This document shows positions 10,858 to 21,965 of a DNA stretch of 64,000 bases, in pieces (within the stretch, counting starts at the first letter, position 1; the number at the start of each line of letters is the position of its first letter). Origin of the DNA: Ursus arctos (lineage: Eukaryota > Chordata > Mammalia > Carnivora > Ursidae); contig NW_026622808.1 in assembly GCF_023065955.2 (NCBI RefSeq), positions 42,048,475 to 42,112,474 on the forward strand. The letters run 5' to 3'. The notes under the pieces were generated by a model. That model saw nothing but the letters and a program-made list of their open reading frames with translations. It was not told the origin of the DNA and ran no database searches. Both the position numbers and the translations under genes were made by a program.

Positions 10858-12581
10858 AACTATATTAAGCTAACCAAAACTATGAGTGAGATTTATTTTT
10901 TAACCAGATCCCAGACATTCTAGAAAACAAAGCTCATAGTAGCATAGTAAATGAATTTTTCCACAAAACAGAATAGTCTTTTTCCTCTCATTTAGTTCTT
11001 TACACTTACTACTATACTTCCTGTGGGATAGGCTGAACATAATGACTAAATTCTAATTTAAATCTGCATTACTTAATAATTTACTTAATTCAAAGGCACC
11101 ATCAATTCACTAATAGCTTTGTTGGAATTAAAGGAAAACCAGTATGTGATGATTGTAAACTGCATCCCAATTTCAGAAATGTTAAAATGTACTGGAGTGA
11201 AGTAGGACAGGAGAGTCCGATGCTGTCAAGCACCCAGGAAATTCAGTATTAACAAGCCTACAAGTCCCCAGTCACACATAAAGTTCCCCCGAGCTGTCAT
11301 CAGCAGAACTAGAGTCCTACAAGATATTCTAGAGTCAAATCATCTGGAAATCACTGCCTATCATTGCACTCCTTCCAACACCCTCTTTTCATAGATTCAT
11401 GATGCATATTCACATATTAAAACATCTGAAGGTTGAGAAGTCTTCCAACAGATATGCCAGTTGAACTTGCCTTGAACTTTTCTACTGACCCTTTGGGGAA
11501 TGAACTTTCTCAGTACACATTTTGAGAAATGTTAAAATAAAGCCAAATCTCTTGGCTATAGTAATTATGAATATCTCTGTCCAAATATCTTGTCTTGTCA
11601 GAGTACAAGGCCTACAGGGAAAGAGGTCCCATGTCTTTAGACTAACCACAGGATTCATAGCTTCCTTCCAAGGATAATAAGACCCTTTCTTGTTATTTAT
11701 TAGATGGTAAAAAATGAACCATGAGAAAACAGGGAAAGCCATTACTTTTTCTGAGCAACCTTATAAGTTGAGAACATTATTGAGCATTTATATTGCATGA
11801 TAATTTGACAAAAAGACATTTTTACGGTTTTTAATTATCCCAATGATAAGATTAAAAATACAGGAACTGTTTATTCAGATTCATCTTGGTAAAATAACTA
11901 CGTTCAATAAACACAGAATACAGACAGCTTTAATTTTACATGTGGGCCAGGAGGATCCGTTTCTCCCAAAACATGTACCATCCCATATGTGCTGTGATTT
12001 ACAATCCCCAAAGCATTAAAGTTTGAATTGTGAGTCTTCTGTTTAGGATTCATTGGAATTCTGATCCTATAGTCACACTAAAATAGATGAAGCCTAAAAG
12101 AAAATTCTCCACATTTTAAAGCCAGATGGCCTATATAAGCTAAATATTTTTTCATTGCTTGTTCAGAAGAAAATTCACGTTGGAAGTAGTGAATTAATTT
12201 AAGTAGACATGAATTTAAGGGATCCTTAGTCATCAGTCCCAAACTTAGGGCTCTATTTAAAGAAAATGTATTTTTTAATTAAGTTTAAAAAATAACAAAA
12301 AAAGAATATATATAACAACCCTGGCATAGAAAACTTTTCTTTCAAAAAAATCCCCTAAAGAAAAAAAGGAAAAAAAAAAAAAAACTAAACTAAAACAATT
12401 CTCCATCCCGCAGTGTGACCAAATTTTTTTTCTTCAAATTGAAAAATAGATCTTTATTTGAACTATTTCTGGAATCACAAAAAAGGTCTGATTATTTCAA
12501 ATTGCCTGGTAGTAAATATGTTATTGAAGAGTGAGCCTTAATCACGATTTTCCTTTTGATTAAAAAACAACAAATATCCAA
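10858..12581. other. Unique AT-rich sequence
   Basis: About 1.7 kb without a recognised element. Includes a poly(A) run near 12371-12384 and several mixed A/T runs around 12270-12450. An 86-codon minus-strand frame at 11482-11742 is not supported by anything else. Confidence 0.45.
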
Positions 12582-12594
12582 TTCTACCATTTCT

Positions 12595-12817
12595 TTTTCT
12601 CTTTTTTAAAATAGATTTATTTAAAGAGAGAGCGAGTACAGATGCATGTGAATGGGGAGAGGGGCAGAGGGAGAGGGAGGGAGAGACTCCCCAAGCAGAC
12701 TCTCCACTGAGCATGGATCCTGACACAGGCCTCAATATCCCAGGACCCTGAGATCAGGACCTGAGCTGAAATCAAGAGTTGGAAGCCTAACTGCCTGAGC
12801 CATCCTGATGTCCTCAG
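12595..12817 (-). mobile_element. SINEC, older diverged copy
   Basis: Reverse carnivoran SINE: 'tttttaaaatagatttattt', purine-rich body, 'gggaccctgagatcaggacc'-type core and a degraded head ('ctgcctgagccatcctgatg'). An imperfect 13-base TSD (ttctaccatttct / ttctcccatttct) lies at 12582-12594 and 12818-12830. Its B-box region is degenerate, so it is unlikely to be transcribable. Confidence 0.9.
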
Positions 12818-13160
12818 TTCTCCCATTTCTAGTCTTAGACTGATAGAAACCCAGCACTTGGACTGTATTATGCAACATTCTTACACATTCTACACTTATA
12901 CTTCTCTTCTATTCATACAAATATATATAGATATACATGGAAGACTCCCCAGCAGTTCTGGGAGACATTACCATACTGAATGGTATAGTTAAATGAAATC
13001 AAGAAACTAATTAAAAGGATAGCAACATTCTTCTCTCCATCATATTTAACATCTCTGTTCTTTAAAATGAAAGGAGGCAGCTATACAGCAGCCTTAAAAA
13101 TGCCAAATAGTGGGATCTTCTCTCTAGCACTCTAAGAACTGTTCAGAGTTCTTCAAAGCA

Positions 13161-13613
13161 TAGTTGACTCCTGAACAACATGACGATTAGGGGCACTGAT
13201 TGCCCAGGGCAATCAAAATTCCATGTGCAACTTTTGACTCCCAAAAACCTCACTTCTAATAGCCTACTATTGACCGGAAGCCTTACCTGAAACCTAAAGT
13301 CAATTAACACAAATTTTGCATATGTATTATCTACTGTATTCTTACAATAAAGGAAGCTAGAGAATAGGCAGTGTTAAGAAAATCATGAGAAAAAATACAT
13401 TTACAGGCCTGTATTGAATTTACTGAAAAAAACTCCATATATAGGGGCACCTGGCTGGCTCCATCAGTAAAGCACGAGGCTTTTGATGTCAGGGTTGAGA
13501 GTTTGAGCCCCACATTGGATGTAGATATTACTTAAAAAATAAAGTCTTAAAAAAAATCCATGTATAAGTGGACACGTAGAGTTCAAACCCATGTTGTTCA
13601 AAGGTCAACTGTA
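13161..13613 (-). mobile_element. MER2-like Tigger-type DNA transposon, split by a SINEC
   Basis: Non-autonomous DNA transposon with terminal inverted repeats: left 'gttgactcctgaacaaca' and right 'tgttgttcaaaggtcaac', each next to a TA dinucleotide, the expected Tc1/mariner (Tigger) target duplication. Internal MER2-like wording includes 'ctattgaccggaagcctta', 'cttacaataaaggaagctag' and 'gaaaatcatgagaaaaaat'. Interrupted at 13444-13556 by a SINEC. No transposase is encoded; orientation follows my recollection of the consensus. Confidence 0.85.
13444..13556 (+). mobile_element. Short SINEC inserted in the MER2-like element
   Basis: Sense carnivoran SINE head 'ggggcacctggctggctcc', then 'gtttgagccccacattgg' across the B-box region, ending in 'aaaataaagtcttaaaa'. 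It lacks the long CT-rich body of the larger SINECs, as in the short older subfamily. Near-identical flanks tccatatata (13434-13443) and tccatgtata (13557-13566) form the TSD. Confidence 0.88.
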
Positions 13614-14204
13614 TTCCCTACTTGGGATAAAAAGGTTGGAGGCTTTATTCTTCTGCACATTACCTGCATATTGGTCCACTAGGCATTCAAAGTCAGTTTC
13701 TCAGCAAACAGCCGTAGAAAACAGATCACTATTTTGTTTAAGGCAAAGGTCTTCAAAGGCGGTCAGAGGCAGGCTGAGGATGGGAAGCCCCAAACAAGCC
13801 AAGCTCTGTCCTAACTAGAGCACCTTACTGGAATCAGTTTGATAAACTGAGTTTCCATGCAAGATTATAAATAACTTTCAAAAAAAAAAAGAAATGTGCA
13901 GTTTAAAATAAAAATCTGAAAACCACTAGTTTCATGGAAGTGGGACACACATGCAAGATAAGCCTCACCCCTGCATCAGTGTCAGGATCCTGGGTCAGAT
14001 GAGCCATTTCCTGAGACAGTCCTTGTACCCAAAGGCCCAGAGCAAAGTTCCACATTATAGAAAGTGTCCCGACTGCCAGGGAAGAACTAGCAACCTCTGT
14101 GTGCCAGGAGCACATCTCTAAATCCTATCACAGACTTGAGTACTGATTCAAACAGAGGTTGAAGCATTCACAGCCCGCCTAACACAGGGCCGGCCCGCAG
14201 TAAA
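13614..14204. other. Unique non-coding sequence
   Basis: No recognised repeat apart from a short A run near 13880-13890. A 75-codon plus frame at 13591-13818 begins inside the DNA transposon and is not credible as a gene. Confidence 0.45.
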
Positions 14205-14960
14205 CACACACACTGAAGGGGTGCCTATGATGGGCCAGGCATCGTGCCAGGAGCAGAAGGACGGTGTTGAACACAAACAGCACAGCCCCTGCCACCTAGA
14301 GGTCAAGTCTAATGGAAAAATGGTCATTAATCAAAAATTAAAAAGAAGTGCCACATAACGAGCCCCTTCTGGGCACCAGGCACTGTTCTAACATCAGCTC
14401 ATCTAATTGTCACCATACCTCTAAGAATGAGGTGTTGTGACATCTCCACATCACAGAAGAGGCACTGAGGCACAGAGAGCTCACGGGACTGCTAAGAGGC
14501 CAAGTTTGGTTTGAGGTGCAGTTGAATGGCTTGAAATTTCAGGCTTTCAATCATCAGACCCTCTCCCCTCCCACACATTGTCATCAAACACCCAACGTAC
14601 AGCTGAGGCAGGCCCTCAAAGAACAGACACGGCTGCTAAAAGTCTGTGATCTCCTCGGGGTTTGACCTAGGCAGGGAGAACGGACCACCACTGCAGAAAT
14701 GACATCTGAGCTGAGAGCTTAAGGAATGATGAGAAAAGGGAAGAGGCCAAAGCACCTGCAAAGGACCTGGGGGGGTGGGGGAAAGGGCCTGGTGGGCACA
14801 AGGACTAACACCCAGCCCATCAGACAGAGAGCACAGAGAGCTGGCGAGCGCTGGGGACAGTGGTGGCAGGAGATAAGAGGTGAGAGGCATGTCAGAACTG
14901 TGCTGAACAGGGCCCTGCAGACCACTGGAAGCAGACTACTAGGAAATCACTGCAGGGAGG
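14205..14960 (-). repeat. L2 LINE 3' region, split by a MIR
   Basis: The plus strand carries the complement of an L2 3' end: 'gggccaggcatcgtgcc', 'gtgttgaacacaaacagc', 'cagcccctgcc' (14215-14330), and after a MIR insertion 'gacatctgagctgagagctt', 'aggccaaagcacctgcaaag' and 'cagtggtggcaggagataag'. The 131-codon frame across 14726-15121 is this L2 read in its non-coding antisense, not a gene. Ancient, shared by mammals. Confidence 0.75.
14345..14545 (-). repeat. MIR SINE inserted in L2
   Basis: 'gggcaccaggcactgttcta', 'catcagctcatctaattgtc', 'cacagaagaggcactgaggc', 'acagagagctcac' and 'aagaggccaagtttgg' give a clear reverse-complement MIR between two parts of one L2, a nested pair of old elements. 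Confidence 0.8.
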
Positions 14961-15520
14961 TCCCTCAGAGGAACAGGTGTTTCAAAAGTCCCCCCTGGAT
15001 GCATCCACACACGAACCATGAGAAGCTTCTGACCCTGTCAGGACTGACACAGCACAATCTTCCCCCACAGACTGACCAAGACAAAACCAACCCTGCTCTG
15101 GATCATTCTGTACGTTCCTGAAGCATGCCTGCAGCCCACTGTGGACCAACCACCTGAGCACTGTGTGGGGAGGGGGTGGTGTGTAACCACTGCAGCTAAT
15201 CTCTCCCTGAGCTTCATCAGCGGGACAATACATCATCTCCTCAGACTTCAGCATGGAAGGACAAAGTTCAGAATACCAACATTTAAAAATGATGCTATTC
15301 TCCCCAAAATCTTTTCTTCATTTTGTGGGTGGTACATACTCACATTACTGAGTACCATGGGACATTTGTTCACACTTAAAAGTATTTAGGTGTTATTTCA
15401 TGTAAATGTTGAGAAGAAAAAAAAAAACACCTTGTTTTTCTTATCTCTTGGGAATCAGGTTTAGTTCCAAAAAAAAAAAAAATCTCCAAATTGACAGAAA
15501 ATGATGTATCTGTACTTATT
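14961..15520. other. Unique sequence with poly(A) runs
   Basis: No recognised family. Two A runs, at about 15418-15427 and 15469-15481, have no SINE body attached. Confidence 0.45.
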
Positions 15521-15534
15521 TTGGTATATATGGA

Positions 15535-15720
15535 TTTTTTTTTTAAGATTTTATTTATTTATTTGACAGAGAGCACAAGCAGGGGGGAGCAGCAGAGGGA
15601 GAGGGAGAAGCTGGCTCCCCACCAAGCACAGAGCCTGTTGTGGGGCTCAATCCCAGGACCCTGAGATCATGACCTGAGCTGGAGGCAGATGCTTAACCGA
15701 CTGAGCCACCCAGGCATCCC
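15535..15720 (-). mobile_element. SINEC, nearly full length
   Basis: Reverse copy with 'tttttttaagattttattta', 'gacagagagcacaagcagg', 'ggggctcaatcccaggaccc', 'tgacctgagctggaggcaga' and 'actgagccacccaggcatcc'. An imperfect TSD, ttggtatatatgg (15521-15533) and ttggtgtatgtgg (15721-15733), brackets it. The two substitutions between TSD copies indicate moderate age. Confidence 0.94.
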
Positions 15721-15733
15721 TTGGTGTATGTGG

Positions 15734-16049
15734 CTTTAATTACCTAAGACTTACCACTGAACCCTGACCAAGGGCAGAACTTTGTGGAACTCAGTCTTTC
15801 AATCAGAAGTACTGGCCCTAAAAACTGTAATTCTACCAATAGTGATTCAATACACATCACTCTGCTCTCCCCACCATCCTTTCCTCTATTCCTCCTTTAC
15901 CGAAGAGACGTAGGAAAAGTCTTACTAAATCCAACATTTCTCAGGGGGAAATAAAGCATAAAATCTTGAATCCTAATAACCATGATCTTGCAAAGCCATC
16001 CAGCCAGGAGAGATTACAGCATGTCCAGAGGGATGGCATGGTTATGGAC
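15734..16049. other. Unique non-coding sequence
   Basis: About 300 bases with nothing recognised. Confidence 0.45.
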
Positions 16050-16225
16050 ATGGCTTTAACCCAAAGCACACAGACTCTGCCAAAGCTCTGGCTTTGAGCA
16101 GTTGACCCTTCTGGGCTTCAGCATCCACATCTGTAAAACACATAATGTAATGATATCGACCTTACACTTAGGGTAAGATTAAATATTTAGCACAGGATCT
16201 AGCACAAAAAAGCGGTGTGAGAGGG
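16050..16225 (+). repeat. MIR SINE fragment
   Basis: 'cacacagactctgccaaagc', 'ttctgggcttcagcatccac', 'atctgtaaaacacataatgt', 'gggtaagattaaatat' and 'tagcacaggatctagcac' follow sense MIR order. Confidence 0.75.
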
Positions 16226-16576
16226 GTTTTTAATTTTTTTTACTATTTTCCACAAATCAGTGTAACTTTACCTAAGAAAATAATATCCACATTGGGTTGG
16301 ACTCATGTCCCTTCTAGCAAGACTGTTGCAAAAAGAGATGTCAGAAGTTTCTTTTGTGGGAGATCATATTATTAGCCCTTTATCTACAGAGTGTGGGTGT
16401 GTCACCAGACATATTAACTTCCCCCGAAATCCTTTGAAAGTGTAGAAAGAAACGGACGTCAAACTACCTACTTAATACCCAACACCATGGCAGAACTCAG
16501 CCTACTAAAAGGTCCTCTTGTCTCTTGCTCAAAAAAGCATGACCCGAGGAGAAGAAATCTTTACTGGTTCCCTGAA

Positions 16577-16662
16577 TTTTTTTTTTTTTTAAAGTAGGCT
16601 CCATGCTCAATGTGGGGCTTGAACTCACGACTCCGACCCTGGGATCAAGAGTCATATGCTAC
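16577..16662 (-). mobile_element. Truncated short SINEC
   Basis: T run, 'aaagtaggctccatgctcaa', 'tgtggggcttgaactcacga' and 'gggatcaagagtcatatgct' match the short SINEC subfamily in reverse, but the tRNA-like head that should follow is missing. Confidence 0.82.
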
Positions 16663-16730
16663 ATTCCCAACATGACTTTAAAGGCTCAGGTTAAGTCCAT
16701 GCCATCAAATCTTCCCCTATCATAAAAAAG

Positions 16731-16890
16731 TGTGGGCAGGGGGAGGGAGGCAGAGGGGGAGAGAGATCCCAAGCAGACTCCATGCTCAGTGTAGAGCCCA
16801 GCACAAGGTTCGATCTCACAACCCTGAGATCCCGACCTGAGCCGAAACCAAGGGTTGGACGCTTAACCCACTGAGCCACCCAGGTGCCCC
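16731..16890 (-). mobile_element. SINEC, lacking a clear A-tail side
   Basis: Purine-rich body from about 16731, then 'cagactccatgctcagtgta', 'aaggttcgatctcacaaccc', 'gacctgagccgaaacc' and a well kept head 'ccactgagccacccaggtgc'. No T run precedes the body and no TSD is obvious, so the left end is probably truncated or rearranged. Lies 70 bases from the preceding SINEC fragment in the same orientation. Confidence 0.88.
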
Positions 16891-18914
16891 AAGAAGAGCC
16901 ATGTTTTAAATAAAGGGGATAGTTTGGGATTAATCTTATTTTTATTAACTTACTAAACTAATTTTATACCAAGATGGTATTGTAAGACTTCCCCTTTTAA
17001 ACAAGTCCTTCTTAGGCCCATTTATTTCTTCAAACCAAATTCCCACTCTTTCCATGCTACAAAGTTTTATAAAATGCTCTGCTTTAAAAGCAGTCTAGTC
17101 TTTGCTGCCTTTCAACTATACGTTCTTTGTTTTTCACAGAGAACAGAAAACCATTGATAATCCCTCAAGAAACTTCTGACAGGATAGGAAAATGCCTGAT
17201 GCGTCCAAAAGCCCCCAATCCCCAAGGCATAGAAGCAAGAGAAGTTGGGGGGGGGGAATTTAAATACCAGTAATTATCATATCTCAAATTGCAAGAAAAA
17301 CAAATGCCTCAAATACCATTATTCATTTAAGTTTTCTGACAACCCGACATTTATCTCCTTTGGTCTTATATTATAGAAATGTCTCTTATTATATTCATTT
17401 TACAGAGACTGAGTACTTTTAATACTAATGAGATGCATGTTCCAGAGTTGATCCTTTTCTTAAAAAAAAAAAAAAGTTGAAAAAGCTAAAGCTATTATGT
17501 TGATTGCACACCAAAGTATGTTACAGTAAATGATGCAAAGTACATTTCACAAACAGGTAAATGCACTTGAAAGTGGTACCTCTTTGCTCTCGAGGTGCTG
17601 GTCACAAGATATGCACCAAGACTAAAAAAAATCCATCCCCACACAGATAGCCAGTTTCTTTGGTAAAGTTCAATTGAAATCAAACAGTAATTAAAGCACT
17701 TAATTTGTATGAGCACTGTTCCAAGATTAACTAAAGGGCTGAGGGGAGCTGGAGGCGGGGAGATCAATTAGGAACCCATTAAAATATTATAGGAAGAGAG
17801 AGAGAGAGAGACAGCGACAACTCTGAGCTCCGGGATACAGAGTGGAAATGGAGAAGACGGGTGTGAGAGAATGAATCCAGAGAGACCCTGTGGAGAAGAA
17901 TATTTCAAGGCTTGAAAAAATGCAACAGTGGGAAGACCATTAACCCATTAACCGACAGAAGAAGTGGAAGAAGTAGCAGTTTGGTGGGAATGAATTCTCC
18001 CTGGGAAACACAGAGCTGAAGGCACTCACACCTGACTCCTAACCACACAGGGAATTGTGAGTAACAACACGGGAGCCGTATCAGAGGCAGACACGTCGTT
18101 TTGGGAGATGGTTATGGAACCTTATACTCATCAGAACAGGAAAAAGTCATCTCTACCAATTCCAATGCATTTTTCTCCCTAAGCCGGCAGTGACACAATC
18201 TGGACAGGCACCGTGTCTGCTTACCCAGCACTCAAGAGAAAGGAAGGTAGACAAGGCTGACAGAGGGCCGTGAGGGTCAACCCTGACCATACCAACACCA
18301 AAGGCGAGGCTTTCTTCTGATATAGAAAGCCGAAATAATTTTCATCATTAAGCTTATTTTTATATCCAGGGGGAAATGAACATGTATTCACATTATAGCA
18401 ATTTGAAAAATTCAGAATTAATGAAAAAAATAAGCCTCAGAATCTTAAATCAAGTGAATATAGCAACCTAGGATGGATGAAGCCCCAAAGAGCTTCTGTC
18501 ACACTCACATGTAATAAAAAAAATAATTAAAAAAAACCCACCGGTTATGTTTATAGACCAATTTTATAGGGCTAAATTAATGAATAGTTTTGGAATGTCC
18601 TGGAAATTCCACAATGTTCATCTTTATATTACAATTTTTGCATTGATTAATGATTAAATAAGAAAATCATTAAATCATCAAAACAGTACAAGTGAGGCAT
18701 GGGAGGCTCAATTTCACAGGTGCAACACTATCAACAAAATACAATTTCAATTTTTAAATAGCATTATTTAAAGAGCAAACACAGTGACTGTTACAAGAGC
18801 CAAGTTACCTGCCATTTCCCATCTCTAGAACTGGGCTCATGCTGGAAAAAAGACACTATACACTTTGATATAAACCAATCGCTTGGGGAGAAAAGGCAAA
18901 TAATAATAGTAAAA
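16891..18914. other. Repeat-poor block, conserved-element candidates
   Basis: Two kilobases without a recognised family. Includes a G run at about 17247-17256, an A run at 17461-17475 and a GA run at 17798-17811. Sub-blocks 17640-17770 and 18540-18700 are rich in TAAT/ATTA cores and could be enhancers; this is inference from texture only. Confidence 0.35.
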
Positions 18915-19085
18915 TAACAGAAGCAACTGAGGAGGTATTTATTGTATGCCAGGTACTGGGCCAGGGACTCTGTGTTCATTAATCTTTCAAACTTCACAGC
19001 ATCTCTATCAGTTAGGTATCTTGTGATGCCCATTCAACAGATGAAGGAATTAAAGGTCAGGGAAGGTTAAGTAACTCAGTTACTT
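18915..19085 (-). repeat. MIR SINE fragment
   Basis: 'tatttattgtatgccaggta', 'tcattaatctttcaaacttc', 'cagatgaaggaattaaagg' and 'gttaagtaactcagtta' give a clear reverse-complement MIR. Confidence 0.82.
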
Positions 19086-19598
19086 AAATATATTCCTCCT
19101 TGGCTACAATGACATATGCCAGAGGGTCTGAAAAGCCTTATCTTCCTAAGCAATCATTTATTTATGTGCAAAACAGCAAATAAACATTAAACTCAACATA
19201 AAGAGAGGATAGATTAAATACTGTGGTTACTACTTTGAAACCTAAGCTATACAGCCTCACCAGAAAAACCACACCTGCAAAGCACCCAAGGGCTGAATTG
19301 GAGAAGCAAGTGTGTGCTCAGAACGGCAACAGGCAGTGGAGGAAGTGGGTGGGCTGTATCCCGGAACCCGGGTGGTCTGTAAATCGTGACAAGGTGAAAG
19401 GTACCAGTTTTGTGGTCATTTACATACACACTTGGATACTAACTTCATGGGCTTGTCCCAAACAGCTTATCTGCCCAAAACCCCATGTTCTTCATGGGAG
19501 TATTAATGGGAGTATTAATGTCATCAGCCTCCCCGCTCTGTGGTCAGTATTATGTAGGGACGTACACCATAAGCACTTAGCATAAGAACTAGCATGCA
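19086..19598. other. Unique non-coding sequence
   Basis: Nothing recognised. A 120-codon plus frame (19223-19585) and its antisense 60-codon partner have no family resemblance, no repeat origin I can name and no splice context, so they are not called. Confidence 0.4.
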
Positions 19599-19766
19599 GG
19601 GATGCCTGGGTGGCTCAGTTGGTTAAGTGTCTGCCTTTGGCTCAGGTCATGATCCTGGGTTCCCTGGATTGAGCCCCGTGTTGGGCTCCCCACCCAATGG
19701 GGAGTCTGCTTCTCCCTCTCCCTCTGCCCTTCCCCTCACTTGTGTTCTTGCTCTCAAATAAATAAA

Positions 19767-19768
<2 letters not shown>
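19599..19768 (+). mobile_element. SINEC, older full-length copy
   Basis: Sense copy with 'gatgcctgggtggctcagtt', 'ctgcctttggctcaggtcat', B-box region 'ggattgagccccgtg', a CT-rich body and 'aaataaataaaatca'. The A tail runs directly into a TA/CA microsatellite. No clear TSD was found. Confidence 0.93.

Positions 19769-19822
<54 letters not shown>
19769..19822. repeat. (TA)n(CA)n microsatellite on a SINE tail
   Basis: About 20 TA units followed by 7 CA units, beginning where the SINEC A tail should be. This is the usual way a retroposon tail seeds a microsatellite, and length polymorphism is expected. Confidence 0.93.
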
Positions 19823-19984
19823 TATGCTATCATCAATTCACTCAACAGTACACCTGTCATCATTAGTATTGTTTGCAGTAGTAACCATGATCTCAAGGAG
19901 TTCATAGTGGCAGGTATAGAAAACAACAACAAAACAGAGTTATGACGTCAGTCACAGCAATCTTCAAACTCCAAGCCTCTCATT

Positions 19985-20155
19985 TAGGCAGTATGGCACC
20001 ATTTGAAAAGTTATTTAACTTACCTTGAACTTTATTGTTCTTGGGGGTAAAGTATAAATAAAAATACTCCCCTTGCAGGAGACAGAGGAGTAGAGTCAAT
20101 GTGTCAGAAGTACCATACCCTAGACCCTAGAACATAGGAAGTTCTATTACTGTTA
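19985..20155 (+). repeat. MIR SINE fragment
   Basis: 'gcagtatggcaccatttgaa', 'agttatttaacttaccttga', 'aataaaaatactcc' and 'gaacataggaagttctatta' follow sense MIR order, with poor conservation. Confidence 0.55.
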
Positions 20156-21689
20156 GCAAAGGTAATTGCAGAGGGGGACTATGGTAATAGGAAGAGGGAG
20201 ACGGCAGTAGGAAGAGAGCTCTTGTCTCCAAGGTCAGGCAAAAAGGAATTTTCTTTTGTAGGAAGGGGCAAACAAATCTAGAAAGACCCAGGCTTAGGGA
20301 AATGGGATGAGCATGCAGCATGACTAAACAACCAGGTAAAGGGTTTCCCTGATGTCAGCCAGTTCTCAGGAGCTATAATGCATTGCAGAGGTCAAGGATG
20401 GGGCAAAGTTCATGGGAAGGTGAGAAGCTTGGCTACAGTGTGGCCATCGATTTAAGTCAACAAGTATTTGGACAAAGGGTAGGAACATTTCAGACAAAAG
20501 AGGAGGATGTGGGAGGGGTCTGTGTCTGGCCTCAGCACAGGTACCTGAGAGGGGCACCCATTGGACTTTTGTAAGTCCTCTGGGCAAGAGTAGTCCTTTG
20601 CAAGCCTTTTTCCTGAACACAAGGGTAGCAGATTCCTTTATTTGTTGCTGTTTTCCAGGAACAAAGAGTTCAGGTAAAGATAAGCATTACCAAAGACAAA
20701 ACTATGCCTATAGAGTTCAGTGTTTTTAAGGAAAGAATCTACTGTGATGCCAAATTCAAACAATCACCTTCCTTTTGTCTATAAAAGTAAGAAATATGAA
20801 GAAGGTTAAAAGAAAGTCTGTCATTAACCCATAAAGAGGGGAAAGACAATTTTAACTGCTTGAGGATTATGGATTTTTTTTTTCATTTCTTCGAATGCAA
20901 CTTCATTGCTTAGGATGTTTCACACACAATCTCAAACATAACAAAAATCAGAAAAATGGCTGGTGCACAAAATGAAGACTACGAAGAGAATTGGCAAATA
21001 TTTCACTCCCTTCCTGCCATTATCTACTCCTTTGCTTTGAAGAGAGATGCAGAAAGGGAAGTGGAATGTTCATGCTCGTCTTTGAGTTTGTAAGAGAGGT
21101 CTTCCATTAAATCTTCTTTGATATCGTTAGCTTATGCCTCCTGAATGTGTACAATCTTGTGAGGTGTTACCCTAACACATTATGTCATCGTTAACAGAGG
21201 TCTCTCTGCAGAGCCCAATGAGGGCAGTACTGTTAAATAGTTCATAAAAATTTTGCGATCTACAACTACTACAAAGAATAATTATTCTGATACATAGATT
21301 TCAGGCCAAAGACTAACTGATGTTTTATATCTACAATAATCAGTATAGGTAAGCAAATATAAGCATGCAGAGAATATAACCACACCTGTTTCAGGAATCA
21401 AGTAGAAGACATACTAATCATTTTTATCTCGGTGGGTAGGAGGCTCAAAGTTGGATTTAATGATCAGTCTACAACATAAAATGATTTAATCCGAACTTCC
21501 CTAACAAAAGCACAGCACAAGGGTCTTCTACTCTGTTCATGACATGAAGGAAAGGTGAATGATCTTGGTTGGGTTTGAGTTCTGTATACTCACTTCAGAA
21601 AGTTGAAATTACACACAGCACACAGAAGGACAGAGGTTCTTGGTCGGATAACAGGTTGGAATTTGGACCTCATTGTAGAAATAAAAACA
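20156..21689. other. Unique non-coding sequence
   Basis: No recognised repeat or gene in about 1.5 kb. An 84-codon minus frame at 20366-20620 overlaps a 63-codon plus frame; neither has support. Confidence 0.42.
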
Positions 21690-21965
21690 GCAACAAAGTA
21701 ATAACAAATAATAGTAATAACAACAATTAGAGCAACTATAAAAATTATGGCCCTGAGGTAGTGACTGCTCATGACCTACCAGGCACTGGGTGGCCACTTA
21801 TTTTACTACCAAATTTAATCCTTCCAACATGCATTAATCTTCTGATCGCCATTTAGACACGAAGAAATAAGATGGAGAGTGAAGGTTACATAGCTACCGA
21901 GAATGGGAACCAGGAATTGACCCCAGTCAGTGTGAATGCACAGCCGGCACCATTCACAATAATTG
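21690..21965 (-). repeat. MIR SINE, nearly full length
   Basis: Reverse-complement MIR: an 'aataatagtaataacaacaa' 3' tail, 'ctaccaggcactgggtggcc', 'aaatttaatccttccaac', 'gacacgaagaaataagatg', 'ggttacatagctaccgag' and 'gaaccaggaattgacccc'. Confidence 0.8.

Noticed and set aside
14726..15121. 131-codon plus-strand reading frame
   Set aside because: It lies mostly within an antisense L2 3' region, is rich in Arg, Gly and Gln as GC-richer non-coding DNA tends to be, and shows no domain.
19223..19585. 120-codon plus-strand frame as a gene
   Set aside because: No family resemblance; a 60-codon antisense frame overlaps it. Its length is within the chance range for 128 kb of double-stranded search space.
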